From: Trissonchulus latispiculum
Taxonomy: Eukaryota; Nematoda; Enoplea; Enoplida; Ironidae
NCBI GenBank assembly: GCA_030248195.1
Contig: JASAND010011075.1
Coordinates: forward strand, 1-64,000
Direction of reading: 5' to 3'
DNA length: 64,000 bases
The translations under genes were made by a program, and so were the position numbers. The notes below the pieces were generated by a model that was given only the letters and a program-made list of their open reading frames with translations, was not told the origin of the DNA and made no database searches. Positions 23,203-32,398 of this stretch are shown here, in pieces (position 1 is the first letter of the stretch; every line of letters starts with the position of its first letter).

Positions 23203-23489
23203 AATTTCAAGGCAATCTGAGTGCCCTCCATTATGACTGGTCCAAGGTTAGAGCCCTGGTGGCCAAGCGGATTGATCCCGATTCAATTGTAATGCTTCAG
23301 CCGGATTCGATCCCTGGATATCATTATCACCCGGATTCCGAATGGACTCAACTGAAAAAGCATTCGGTGGCCATTGTTGGCGGAATTTTGGGAGGCTTTG
23401 CCGTGATTGCATCATTTTTGGGTCTCATGTGGATATGCGCTTACTGGCATAGAAAACAGAAAGTCCGTCAGTATGAAGAAATGACTTAG
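23203..23489 (+). CDS. Terminal exon of an unrecognised single-pass membrane protein
   Basis: The exon follows the acceptor TTCTTATTTCAG and ends at TAG (23487-23489). It encodes 94 residues plus a shared glutamate. A polar stretch, FQGNLSALHYDWSKVRAL and PDSIPGYHYHPDSEW, precedes one clear membrane span (about residues 58-82, VAIVGGILGGFAVIASFLGLMWI). A short basic-then-acidic tail, HRKQKVRQYEEMT, follows. The order suggests a type I protein with its bulk outside or in the lumen and about 15 residues in the cytosol; RQYEEM could serve as a sorting signal. I do not recognise the family, so no function is proposed. Earlier exons at 20806 and 21383 share matching phases. Confidence 0.65.
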
Positions 23490-24395
23490 TTACTATATAC
23501 GTCTTTTGGGTATATACCGTTTTCCTTTATTTTTGTGAGCTTCCTTATTTTTTTTTGCTAATGTGCCATTATTGTGGTTGCCAAATGCCAAATATAGAAT
23601 ATTGATGCTATGTTATCAGGAAAATAATTTTTGTTAGTTTTGTACGTGATTTTGTTAACAAAAAGGAGTATATAATTCTATATGTTTATTGCTAATCAGC
23701 CGTTGCAGATAATGCTTTTAATTTCGGAAAAGGAATTGGGAGAATCCAATTAATTAAAACTAGCTAAGGTTTTGTTTCAAATTCCTATCGTCATATTTAC
23801 GTACACTTATGTGTATTTTGTTTTGTTATTAACATGCTTTTTTGTATTGATATTTCGTTATCCTCTTCTAATCTCCTGCTCTTGTAATCCCTTTGTTGAG
23901 CTGCATTGTTATATGCTAACTTAAAGAAAAACATGTAATATGAAATTTCGTGGTTAGTTGCAGGAGTGCATAGTGATAAGTGTATACATGTCTCTGTTAC
24001 CAGAACTATGCTCTGCTCGGTGACTGATCCCCCCGCAAATGAAATCAGACCCAAGTGAAAGTAAGTTCATGTATGCGAACTGAGCTTGACTCGAAGTCGA
24101 AGCAGACAAAAATTACATGCACCGCACACACTGTTTGTGTCTTTGATCTAAAGCACTTGCTTAACCATAGAGTGAGTAACAGTACCCTGTTCTTGACCGG
24201 TGCCGGTTTGATACCAGCCGTCCAAAAATATTAGGTACAGTTTTGCGGGGATCAGGTGTTAGCGTACAGAGCATACTTTTTGCGCTAATAACAGAGAGCA
24301 TGCCAAGTATATACCATATTCTTCTGTCATTACGTACATACTTTTGGTTCTAGTCGTTGATTTAGTGTAAAGCAATCGTCACTCCAGACACCAGG
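23490..24395. other. Convergent 3' flanks, no gene seen
   Basis: Lies between the stop codons of two convergent genes, the plus-strand membrane protein and the minus-strand receptor. AT-rich, presumably both 3' untranslated regions. Confidence 0.5.
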
Positions 24396-25004
24396 CTATA
24401 ATTGCGTTCCAATTGACTGATTTTGTTTGCTGATCGGTACATAAGTTCTGGACTGTTCAGCTACTGATTCACTTTTGACTACGAAACCCGTCGATTTTCG
24501 ATTCGAAATTGGGTTGCGTAAGATTGATCTCATGTCCACATTGCACGCAATATAAATGATGCCATTTCCGGACACAACAGTATATATTGACAGCTTATAG
24601 ATGTGCCAAAGCCAGTCAAGTTTGGAATTTGCCTTGGTACTTCCGCTGGTAGCAACGCAGTAGGTAATAAGCACGAGTAGCTGACAAACGCATATCATCG
24701 CTCCTTGAGCAAGTAATACCTTTTCTCGTTGACATCCGTGTTTGCCCAGTTTACGTGAATTTTTCTGTAAAATTACGGCTGCTGCCACGTTAGTAATGAA
24801 GGTAGCTACGGTAAAGAAGCCCCAGCTCAGACCAATGTAGAAAATCACACGACGTCCTTCGTCCTGAATTCCTCCGCCAACAATGGTAGTGTTAATGTAC
24901 TCGTAAGTGTAGCCATAGCTAGGATGTAGCATTGGTCCAGCCGTACTGAGCGATATCGTTGTTATCAAAATTGAGAAGGCCCAAACATGACCCCAAGTTA
25001 TCAT
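24396..25004 (-). CDS. Serpentine chemoreceptor-like GPCR, exon 2 (TM4-TM7)
   Basis: Second and last exon of a seven-transmembrane receptor. It starts right after the acceptor CATTCTGTTTCAG (minus strand) on a codon boundary, and exon 1 also ends on one. It holds TM4 (WGHVWAFSILITTISLS), a loop with TYEYINTT, TM5 (FYIGLSWGFFTVATFITNVAAA), a basic third inner loop (KNSRKLGKHGCQREK), TM6 (GAMICVCQLLVLITYCVA) and TM7 (YTVVSGNGIIYIACNVDMRSIL). A serine/threonine-rich tail follows to the stop. The TM7 form NGxxYxxCNxDMRxxL and the loop spacing are like nematode serpentine families (Srv, Srx and relatives). The exact family is not settled. Such proteins usually sense external chemicals in sensory cilia. 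Confidence 0.8.
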   Translation of the reverse strand: MITWGHVWAFSILITTISLSTAGPMLHPSYGYTYEYINTTIVGGGIQDEGRRVIFYIGLSWGFFTVATFITNVAAAVILQKNSRKLGKHGCQREKVLLAQGAMICVCQLLVLITYCVATSGSTKANSKLDWLWHIYKLSIYTVVSGNGIIYIACNVDMRSILRNPISNRKSTGFVVKSESVAEQSRTYVPISKQNQSIGTQL

Positions 25005-26128
25005 CTGAAACAGAATGAAGGATATTTCTAAATTTCAGTTCAAAATAGCAAATCTTTCGCCTTGACAACAGATACGAATTGTCTCCGGTTTGGTGGCGGA
25101 TTCACAAATTCCACACTCAGTTTAAGGAAGGGGTAACCACAACATAAATTGTAGCATCACTAGCATCCGTCTGTGCGGAAGCGAGGTGGTAGCGCAGGCA
25201 AGTTCAATTTAAGCTTGTTCTTAAGAGTCTCCCGGCGGGCTTGGTCAAAACATGCCCCCAAGTGAGGAGAGATATGAACTGTCACACGCCTTTCAAATAA
25301 ATTTGAATTCTGAACTCTCTCTTAGGAAAGTGCGATTCAGTCTTTCCAACCCCCTTTCCCAACGAGCATCAGTTTTGCTACCTGATTGACTGTTCGTTCG
25401 CTACCCCACCCGGCACCAAACAGGGAAAGTTTCTGCCGTCTGATTGTCTGTTGCCCGCCGCTTCCAAACGGGAGAGTGTTTCTGTGTCTGATTAGATTTC
25501 GCAGCACCTTCAGCAATCATATTGGCTGTTGGATATTTCTTTCGACAAACGGGGGCGAGAGAATATTTTGCCAGCCTTTTTCGAACGGGGGAACAATTGA
25601 CGACACGTCGGTATTCTTGGGCCAGTTTTATAGAAATGTTCTCAAGCTCTCGAGTCAAGTAGCTAAACGACACTGAAAGTTTTCAAGGTCCGCAAGTAGT
25701 ATAGTAGGGCCATTTCGACCCCCATTGGAGTAAGAATTTTTTGGAGTAAATTTTCATTTGTTTAGTTTGTCTTCTTTGTTTTAGCACCCTTCTAGTTTCC
25801 CTTGCTCCCTTAAGCCACTTCTTCATTTGTCCGTCCCTCTGAGTTCTTCCCCGGGGCTTGGGACCCGGCGTCAGCCCATTACCGGACATCTACCTACCTA
25901 AACTACTTACGTACCTAACCTAATCTATATACAGTACCTAACCTACATACCTAATTTTTTACAATACCTAATCTACCTGCATACATACCTACCTAACCTA
26001 CAGTACTACCTAATTTATATACAGTACCTGGCTACCTATCTAACTACCTACCTACCTAAGACCGGTCCTAATCTAATATTTTTGTATTTTTCCTGTTTTA
26101 TCATTTTTTTATGTTTTTGATTTTGTAT

Positions 26129-26935
26129 TTAGTGCATAGTGTACCCAGTCAATCTATATACAAAAAAGCAAATACTGGTAACACCAACAACGACCCATTT
26201 TGTGGTAGGCCTCTGCTGTCGCGCCCACTCCAGAACATCCATCCTGTCAAACTCTAGATTAAGTTCATCCAAGTTTTCCCTATTTCCAATAAATTTAGGT
26301 TCTTCTAGGTAGTGGTTGTTATTAGAAGGGTAATAGAAAGCCAACTCATGGTCCAAAACATTTTGAAGGATGAAGCCAAACGAGAAGTTAATTTTGATGG
26401 AGTAGAATTGAGCATTAAAAATGGAGTAAAGGAGTTTCTTAAGGTTAGACTCCCTTGTGTCTTCCAAACGAAAGTTGTAAGTTGAGTAGATTCCCGGCCC
26501 GAGCTTAAACTTTGTCCTAATTTTGTCCCAGTTTTGAATATAGACATTTCTTATCGGCTCAGGGAGTGTCTCCAAAAAGTCCGCAGGTGGTTCAGTCGGA
26601 TCTTCCTTTGGGAGTAGCAACCGTGGGCACTTTCTTTGCATAAGCATTTTATCGAAACTTGCATGAACTCCCATGTGACCATCGAATCCTTTCTTAGTTT
26701 TAAATTTGCTTGTACAACGTTGGCAGGGATACTCTTCCTGAAGGGGGTCTTGCTCAGTTTTCTTAGGGGGTTCTGGCTTGCATACATGTTTAACCTTTGT
26801 GTCTTTCCGAGAGTAACTCTTCCCACATTTATCACAAGTGGACTTCTCTCCCTCATGTTTTTCTTTGATATGCCTGTTCAGGTTGTACTTTCGCGTAAAG
26901 AGTTTCCCACAAAATTCACATACGAAGCTTTCCAT
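26129..26935 (-). CDS. C2H2 zinc-finger protein, probable N-terminal part of a Polinton gene (left arm)
   Basis: Intact frame of 268 residues reading from the centre of the palindrome outward. Near the start are three zinc fingers. Finger 1 is CEFC...HIKEKH (about residues 5-26). Finger 2 is CDKC...HVC, a C2HC variant (about 34-52). Finger 3 is CQRC...HMGVH. A non-finger region follows (about 120-268) with IRNVYIQNWDKIRT, FSFGFILQNV, ELAFYYPSNNNH and WARQQRPTTKWVVVG, ending in a hydrophobic SICFFVYRL and a stop. This layout resembles N-terminal parts of proteins I remember as preceding protein-primed DNA polymerase B in animal Polinton-like elements, but I cannot verify it. The polymerase domain itself is absent, so the gene looks truncated. 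Confidence 0.6.
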   Translation of the reverse strand: MESFVCEFCGKLFTRKYNLNRHIKEKHEGEKSTCDKCGKSYSRKDTKVKHVCKPEPPKKTEQDPLQEEYPCQRCTSKFKTKKGFDGHMGVHASFDKMLMQRKCPRLLLPKEDPTEPPADFLETLPEPIRNVYIQNWDKIRTKFKLGPGIYSTYNFRLEDTRESNLKKLLYSIFNAQFYSIKINFSFGFILQNVLDHELAFYYPSNNNHYLEEPKFIGNRENLDELNLEFDRMDVLEWARQQRPTTKWVVVGVTSICFFVYRLTGYTMH

Positions 26936-27236
26936 TTTCGAATTCGTTAATTATATCCTTTCACGTCTTGTTATATATGATCAGTTTATATGCAATTTCA
27001 GAGCTCCAAAAAACCGACCGCTCACGACGAAGGAACCAGTCAAACTGACCCGATTTCAAATTTTTCACTGTTTATATAGACTTTTCAACACCAATACCCC
27101 TAGTACTCCCTGTACCCCCAGTACCCCCAGTACTCCCTGTACCCCCTGTACTGCCAGTACCCCTAGTACTTCTAATGCCGCCAGTACCGGGGGTGCTGGA
27201 GGTACAGGAGGTACAGGAAAAAAAAAGGTACTGGTA

Positions 27237-27358
<122 letters not shown>

Positions 27359-27652
27359 ACGGGGGGTCGGGGGGGTACTGGGGGTACAGGGGTACTGGGG
27401 GTACAGGGAGTACTGGGGGTACAGGGGGTACTGGGGGTACTGGGGGTACAGGGAGTACTGGGGGTACTGGGGGTACAGGGAGTACTAGGGGTATTGGTGT
27501 TGAAAAGTCTATATAAACAGTGAAAAATTTGAAATCGGGTCAGTTTGACTGGTTCCTTCGTCGTGAGCGGTCGGTTTTTTGGAGCTCTGAAATTGCATAT
27601 AAACTGATCATATATAACAAGACGTGAAAGGATATAATTAACGAATTCGAAA

Positions 27653-28460
27653 ATGGAAAGCTTCGTATGTGAATTTTGTGGGGAAACTCTTTACGCGAAA
27701 GTACAACCTGAACAGGCATATCAAGGAAAAACATGAGGGAGAGAAGTCCACTTGTGAAAAATGTGGAAAGAGTTACTCTCGGGAAGACACAAAGGTTAAA
27801 CATGTATGCAAGCCAGAACCCCCTAAGAAAACTGAGCAAGACCCCCTTCAGGAAGAGTATCCCTGCCAACGTTGTACAAGCAAATTTAAAACTAAGAAAG
27901 GATTCGATGGTCACATGGGAGTTCATGCAAGTTTCGATAAAATGCTTATGCAAAGAAAGTGCCCACGGTTGCTACTCCCAAAGGAAGATCCGACTGAACC
28001 ACCTGCGGACTTTTTGGAGACACTCCCTGAGCCGATAAGAAATGTCTATATTCAAAACTGGGACAAAATTAGGACAAAGTTTAAGCTCGGGCCGGGAATC
28101 TACTCAACTTACAACTTTCGTTTGGAAGACACAAGGGAGTCTAACCTTAAGAAACTCCTTTACTCCATTTTTAATGCTCAATTCTACTCCATCAAAATTA
28201 ACTTCTCGTTTGGCTTCATCCTTCAAAATGTTTTGGACCATGAGTTGGCTTTCTATTACCCTTCTAATAACAACCACTACCTAGAAGAACCTAAATTTAT
28301 TGGAAATAGGGAAAACTTGGATGAACTTAATCTAGAGTTTGACAGGATGGATGTTCTGGAGTGGGCGCGACAGCAGAGGCCTACCACAAAATGGGTCGTT
28401 GTTGGTGTTACCAGTATTTGCTTTTTTGTATATAGATTGACTGGGTACACTATGCACTAA
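27653..28460 (+). pseudogene. Zinc-finger gene copy in the right arm, frameshifted
   Basis: Mirror copy of the left-arm gene. An extra G in the first zinc finger (TGTGGGG instead of TGTGGG, near 27677-27683) shifts the frame after about nine codons, so the ATG at 27653 no longer reads into the rest. From there on it matches the left copy with only a few changes, for example CEKC for CDKC and RED for RKD. Both copies stop at the same place. The near-identity shows that the arms are young or kept alike by gene conversion. Confidence 0.75.
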
Positions 28461-29499
28461 ATACAAAATCAAAAACATAAAAAAATGATAAAACAGGAAA
28501 AATACAAAAATATTAGATTAGGACCGGTCTTAGGTAGGTAGGTAGTTAGATAGGTAGCCAGGTACTGTATATAAATTAGGTAGTACTGTAGGTTAGGTAG
28601 GTATGTATGCAGGTAGATTAGGTATTGTAAAAAATTAGGTATGTAGGTTAGGTACTGTATATAGATTAGGTTAGGTACGTAAGTAGTTTAGGTAGGTAGG
28701 AGTCCGGTAATGGGCCGACGCCGGGTCCCAAGCCCCGGGGAAGAACTCAGAGGGACGGACAAATGAAGAAGTGGCTTAAGGGAGCAAGGGAACCTAGAAG
28801 GGTGCTACAACAAAGAAGACAAACTAAACAAATGAAAATTTACTCCAAAAAATTCTTACTCCAATGGGGGTCGAAATGGCCCTACTATACTACTTCCGCA
28901 AGTTATGCTGAAAAAGCTCTCTCTCTCGCGGTCTCGAGTTAAGTTCTCTGATCGATTCGACAAGAGAATTTTTGCCAACTTGAGACTTACTCATGATATT
29001 TTTGAAAATTTATATTAGTTTTTTCTTTGTTTCAAGAATCTGCATAATTGACTAAATATATCACCATAAAATTGTCCGTAGATACATTTACATATATATA
29101 ATTTTCAATACGGAAAAGTTTTGTCACTGAAAACAGACTACTCGAGAACTTGAGAGTTTTTATGAAACTGGCCCCTGATCAGAGCACTTTATTAGACGCA
29201 ATATAATCAATGCGAGATGCTAAACTGCTTACCTTTCTTTAATAATAGCATATATTATGGGATCTGGCTTCGTTCATACATACTGTAAGTTTTCGATAGT
29301 GCCTTTATGAGCGCACTGCATGCCAGAACAAAAGAAAAAGGCTAGGTTTTGCTCGCGCACACTCCCTCGCCCCTCAGCAATCGGCATAAACTGAAAGTGC
29401 TGTACATATGGGTATATTCGTTGGAACTTTTGCGCTTTCCCCTCCAGCCCTAGCTTATGACTTTTTGACCAATGACTTTGAATTGTGTATATATAAATA

Positions 29500-29988
29500 T
29501 AGGCGCATACTGGAGGCTGATGAGCTCAAAAACCAAAAATTGTAAAATTTTATAAATTTTAAGTTTTAGTTTGGTAAGGTGCGACGCGACCAAGGGGAAC
29601 CAAAAATTTTTGAAAACATTTTTGCTGAAAACTTGCACACAGGACTTTTCACAGGGCGTTAAACATGATTCTGGAATCCGTTTTTCGATTCAGCTTTTCG
29701 TTAGCTCAATACAAGCTTACATGTTAAGCTATTCTATACAATGCTATTCTATACATTCTATGCTGTTAGCTTTATGCTATACTGAGCTAACCAAAACCTG
29801 AATAAAAACGGATTTTAGATTCGTGCTCAGCGTTCCTGAGAACACCTGTGTGCAAGTTTTAAGCAAAATTTTTTCATAAAATTTTCGGCTCCCCTTTGTC
29901 CTCCTTACCAAACCAACATTTAAAACTTTGTAAAAATTTTTAGAATTTTAAAATGTTTGAATTCATCCGCCTCCAGTATGCACTCCTA
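29500..29988. mobile_element. Foldback element related to the one at 39228
   Basis: The ends TAGGCGCATACTGGAGGC and (complement) TAGGAGTGCATACTGGAGGC are inverted. Inside are GCGACCAAGGGGAACC and TTTCGTTAGCTCAATAC on one side with complements on the other. The same inner motifs (GACCAAGGGAAACCGAAAAA, TTTCGTTAGCTCAGA) occur in the middle of the 39228-40824 element, so the two families share a core. No target duplication was recognised. Confidence 0.65.
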
Positions 29989-30131
29989 GAAAATTTTAGT
30001 TATTGTTCAAAAATAAAAAGTTAGGACCGGTGGGGGTGGTGAAGCGCAGAAGATCCTATTCCTTTATAGAAATGGGCTCATTTTCCAGTTATAAGTGCAT
30101 GGAAATTAAATGACTTGAAAATGTGGCTCAC

Positions 30132-30488
30132 TTTTGAAAACATTGGGAAAGCTACCGCAATCAAACGTAGCAGGGCCATTCCAAAGCTACAGAATCCTAT
30201 ATTCAGAGCAACAGAATAGGTTAGAAAATAAGAACTTCGGTGCAGAATTTCTGACGGGGGAATGGGAAATAAAATGTCATGAGCAATATAGTACCCCAAT
30301 AAAATATTGTCGGTAAAATCATTCACTGCTAAGCTATACACCAACGCATAAAATGGGTTTCGGAATTTTCTTGGGTTACAAAGCATACCAATTATACAAC
30401 AGCAGTACACACCAAGGAGAGGAACATTATAGAAAACAAATTCCGATATCAGCAGAATATCAGCAACTGAATCCGACAGCGGATTCAT
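30132..30488 (-). CDS. Serpentine chemoreceptor-like GPCR, exon 1 (TM1-TM3)
   Basis: First coding exon. I start at the ATG at 30488 (MNPLSDSVADILL). An upstream in-frame TTG at 30500 lies just inside an acceptor-like TATTTTTAG at 30502, which could be a 5'-UTR splice or a trans-splice site. The exon holds TM1 (EFVFYNVPLLGVYCCCIIGML), TM2 (FYALVYSLAVNDFTDNILLG) and TM3 (SVALNIGFCSFGMALLRLIA). It ends with LLRLIAVAFPMFSK at the donor AAAA/GTGAGC. The LRxxAVxFP motif after TM3 replaces the DRY motif in the way seen in worm serpentine receptors. With exon 2 the protein is about 321 residues, normal for the group, and has seven membrane spans with no breaks. Confidence 0.8.
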
Positions 30489-30568
30489 ATTTGTTAACAA
30501 TCTAAAAATACGTATATAATTTTAATTTAGTGATATATTTTTAACCAAGAGTGCATAATTGCACTATT

Positions 30569-31247
30569 ATTAAGAAGAAGAGTAAGCCACTAGAGGGCTT
30601 CTCTTCTTGGCATTGCGTAACGGTGCTCCGACCACAATACGCGAATGTTCCCCCGTTTGGGGGGGGGGGGGTCGACCAAATCGACATCGCATACCCCCCT
30701 CCGTTTGGTGGGGGGGGGGGTAGCCAAAAAGAGGTCCCCGTTTGGTGGGGGGGTAGCCAACAGCCAATCAGATTGCAGAAACCCCCCTCCGTTTGGTGGT
30801 GGGGGGGTAGAGCAGAGGATTACGGTAGTTTTTGTTCTATTCGAAAATGGGTCCCCGTTTGGGGGGGGGTCGCTCAAGCAGGCTAAGTTTTGCTCATTCT
30901 GATTGGCTGTTGGCGACCCCCCCAAACGGGGACCACTTTTTGTGACCCCTCCCCAAACGGGGACCCCTTTTGCATACCCCCTCACCAAACGGGGAAATCT
31001 TGTGTCGACCCCCCCCAAACGGGGACCCTTTTTTCAAAAGCCAGAATCAGCCTGCCTACCCCCCCACCAAACGGGGAGGGGGTTTCTGCAATCTGATTGG
31101 CTGTTGCCTACCCCCCACCAAACGGGGAGGGGGGTATGTTTCGTCGATTTCCCCCCCAAACGGGAGAACTTTCGCGTATTGTGGTCGGAGCACCGTTACG
31201 CAATGCCAAAAGAAGAGGAGCCCTCTAGTGGCTTACTCTTCTTCTAA
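30569..31247. mobile_element. Foldback element with CCCCGTTTGG repeats
   Basis: About 95 bp at the left end (AGAAGAAGAGTAAGCCAC onward, through GGAGCACCGTTACGC in complement) is mirrored at the right end. The interior has eight or more CCCCGTTTGG/CCAAACGGGG words next to runs of 6-12 G or C, pointing one way in the left half and the other way in the right half. Reading frames here (proline- or glycine-rich) come from the repeat. Related ends are found at 41186 and 43171. Between the halves lies GATTGGCTGTTGG, also repeated in both orientations. Confidence 0.75.
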
Positions 31248-31396
31248 TATATAGAAGAAAATCATGGACTCTTGTTTTAACTGTACATAGGACGCTGATG
31301 TAGCTCCCTAAACTGAAAGAGAACCTAATCCCTTAATTGCGTTTCCTGGTTACACATAAGCATGTAAGCAGGTCAATTTACCATTTATGTAAAGAC

Positions 31397-31890
31397 TGTC
31401 GGGTATGAAACCCTGGTGCTAGATTCACGATGACAGACCGTTTATTTGCAGGTTGTTGTCAAAGGTGTGTGATGTCCAGACCTCAGTAAAATGAATTTGT
31501 GGTTATTTGATGACTAGAATTGAATAGGCACTCGCTCAGAACATAAGAAAATCATTATGCTTAAAAGTTATTTGTTGTTGTTGTTGTTTGCTGCATTAGA
31601 CATCACAATGTGATGATCATCACCCGAAGGTGCAAAATGTTATTTATTCGCATATCAAAATAAACAAAGAATATTTCCAAATAAAGACTCGACTCAATAA
31701 ATAAAATTTATTCGCATATCAAAATAAACAAAGAATATTTCCAAATAAAGACTCGACTCAAATCATAAAAATGTGCAGGCAGGACCAACACTTACAAAAT
31801 GGCAGAAATGACCTGCTTTGCGCACGACCTACCCACAGCTCGGACAATACCCCAACTGACTGCGTTCCGCCATCTTGAACTAGTTCACGT
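31397..31890 (-). repeat. Inverted partial LTR (left), with internal duplication
   Basis: Reverse complement of the LTR from its end back to about base 130. It carries an extra GTTGTTGTTG-rich insert at about 31570-31640 and a tandem copy of about 60 bp (31645-31700 repeated at 31706-31760). Ends in ACGT at 31887-31890. Confidence 0.85.
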
Positions 31891-32373
31891 TGTAGAATAT
31901 AGGAAGATATCCGAGTGCTAAACCTAAGTATACGGTAGCTGAGTTTGAACCTAAAATGGAATGTTTCATGAACAATCAAGATAAAATTATCATTAGCTAT
32001 TTTCGTGGCTCATACACGTGAACTAGTTCAAGATGGCGGAACGCAGTCAGTTGGGGTATTTTCCGAGCTGTGGGTAGGTCGTGCGCAAAGCAGGTCATGT
32101 CTGCCATTTTGTAAGTGTTGGTCCTGCCTGCACATTTTTATGATTTGAGTCGAGTCTTTATTTGGAAATATTCTTTGTTTATTTTGATATGCGAATAAAT
32201 AACTTTTTAGCATAGGAATTTTCATATGTTCTGAGCGAGTGCCTATTCAATTCTAGTCATCAAATAACCACAAATCTATTTTACTGAGGTCTGGACATCA
32301 CACACCTTTGACAACAAGCTGCAAATAAACGGTCTGTCATCGTGAATCTAGCACCAGGGTTTCATGCCCGACA
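31891..32373 (+). repeat. 5' LTR, full length (483 bp)
   Basis: Begins TGTAGAATATAGG and ends GCCCGACA, with the TG...CA limits typical of LTRs. It contains an AATAAA word. It is followed four bases later by the primer-binding site. The same 483 bp occurs complete in inverted orientation at 38629-39111. Confidence 0.9.
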
Positions 32374-32377
32374 AAAG

Positions 32378-32394
32378 TGGCGACCGTGACAGTG
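32378..32394 (+). promoter_or_regulatory. Primer-binding site
   Basis: TGGCGACCGTGACAGTG lies just after the 5' LTR. It begins TGG, complementary to the CCA end of a tRNA. The minus-strand element at 44035-45417 has almost the same site (TGGCGACCGTGTCATGG), which ties the families together. The tRNA is not identified. Confidence 0.8.
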
Positions 32395-32398
32395 TTAG

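Noticed and set aside
26551..26856. Other frames on both strands inside the Polinton arms (26305-26950, 27540-27953, 27733-28284)
   Set aside because: They are alternative-frame or antisense shadows of the zinc-finger gene, mirrored in both arms.
30551..31254. Several proline- or glycine-rich frames in the CCCCGTTTGG element
   Set aside because: Products of repeats on both strands. No conserved domain.
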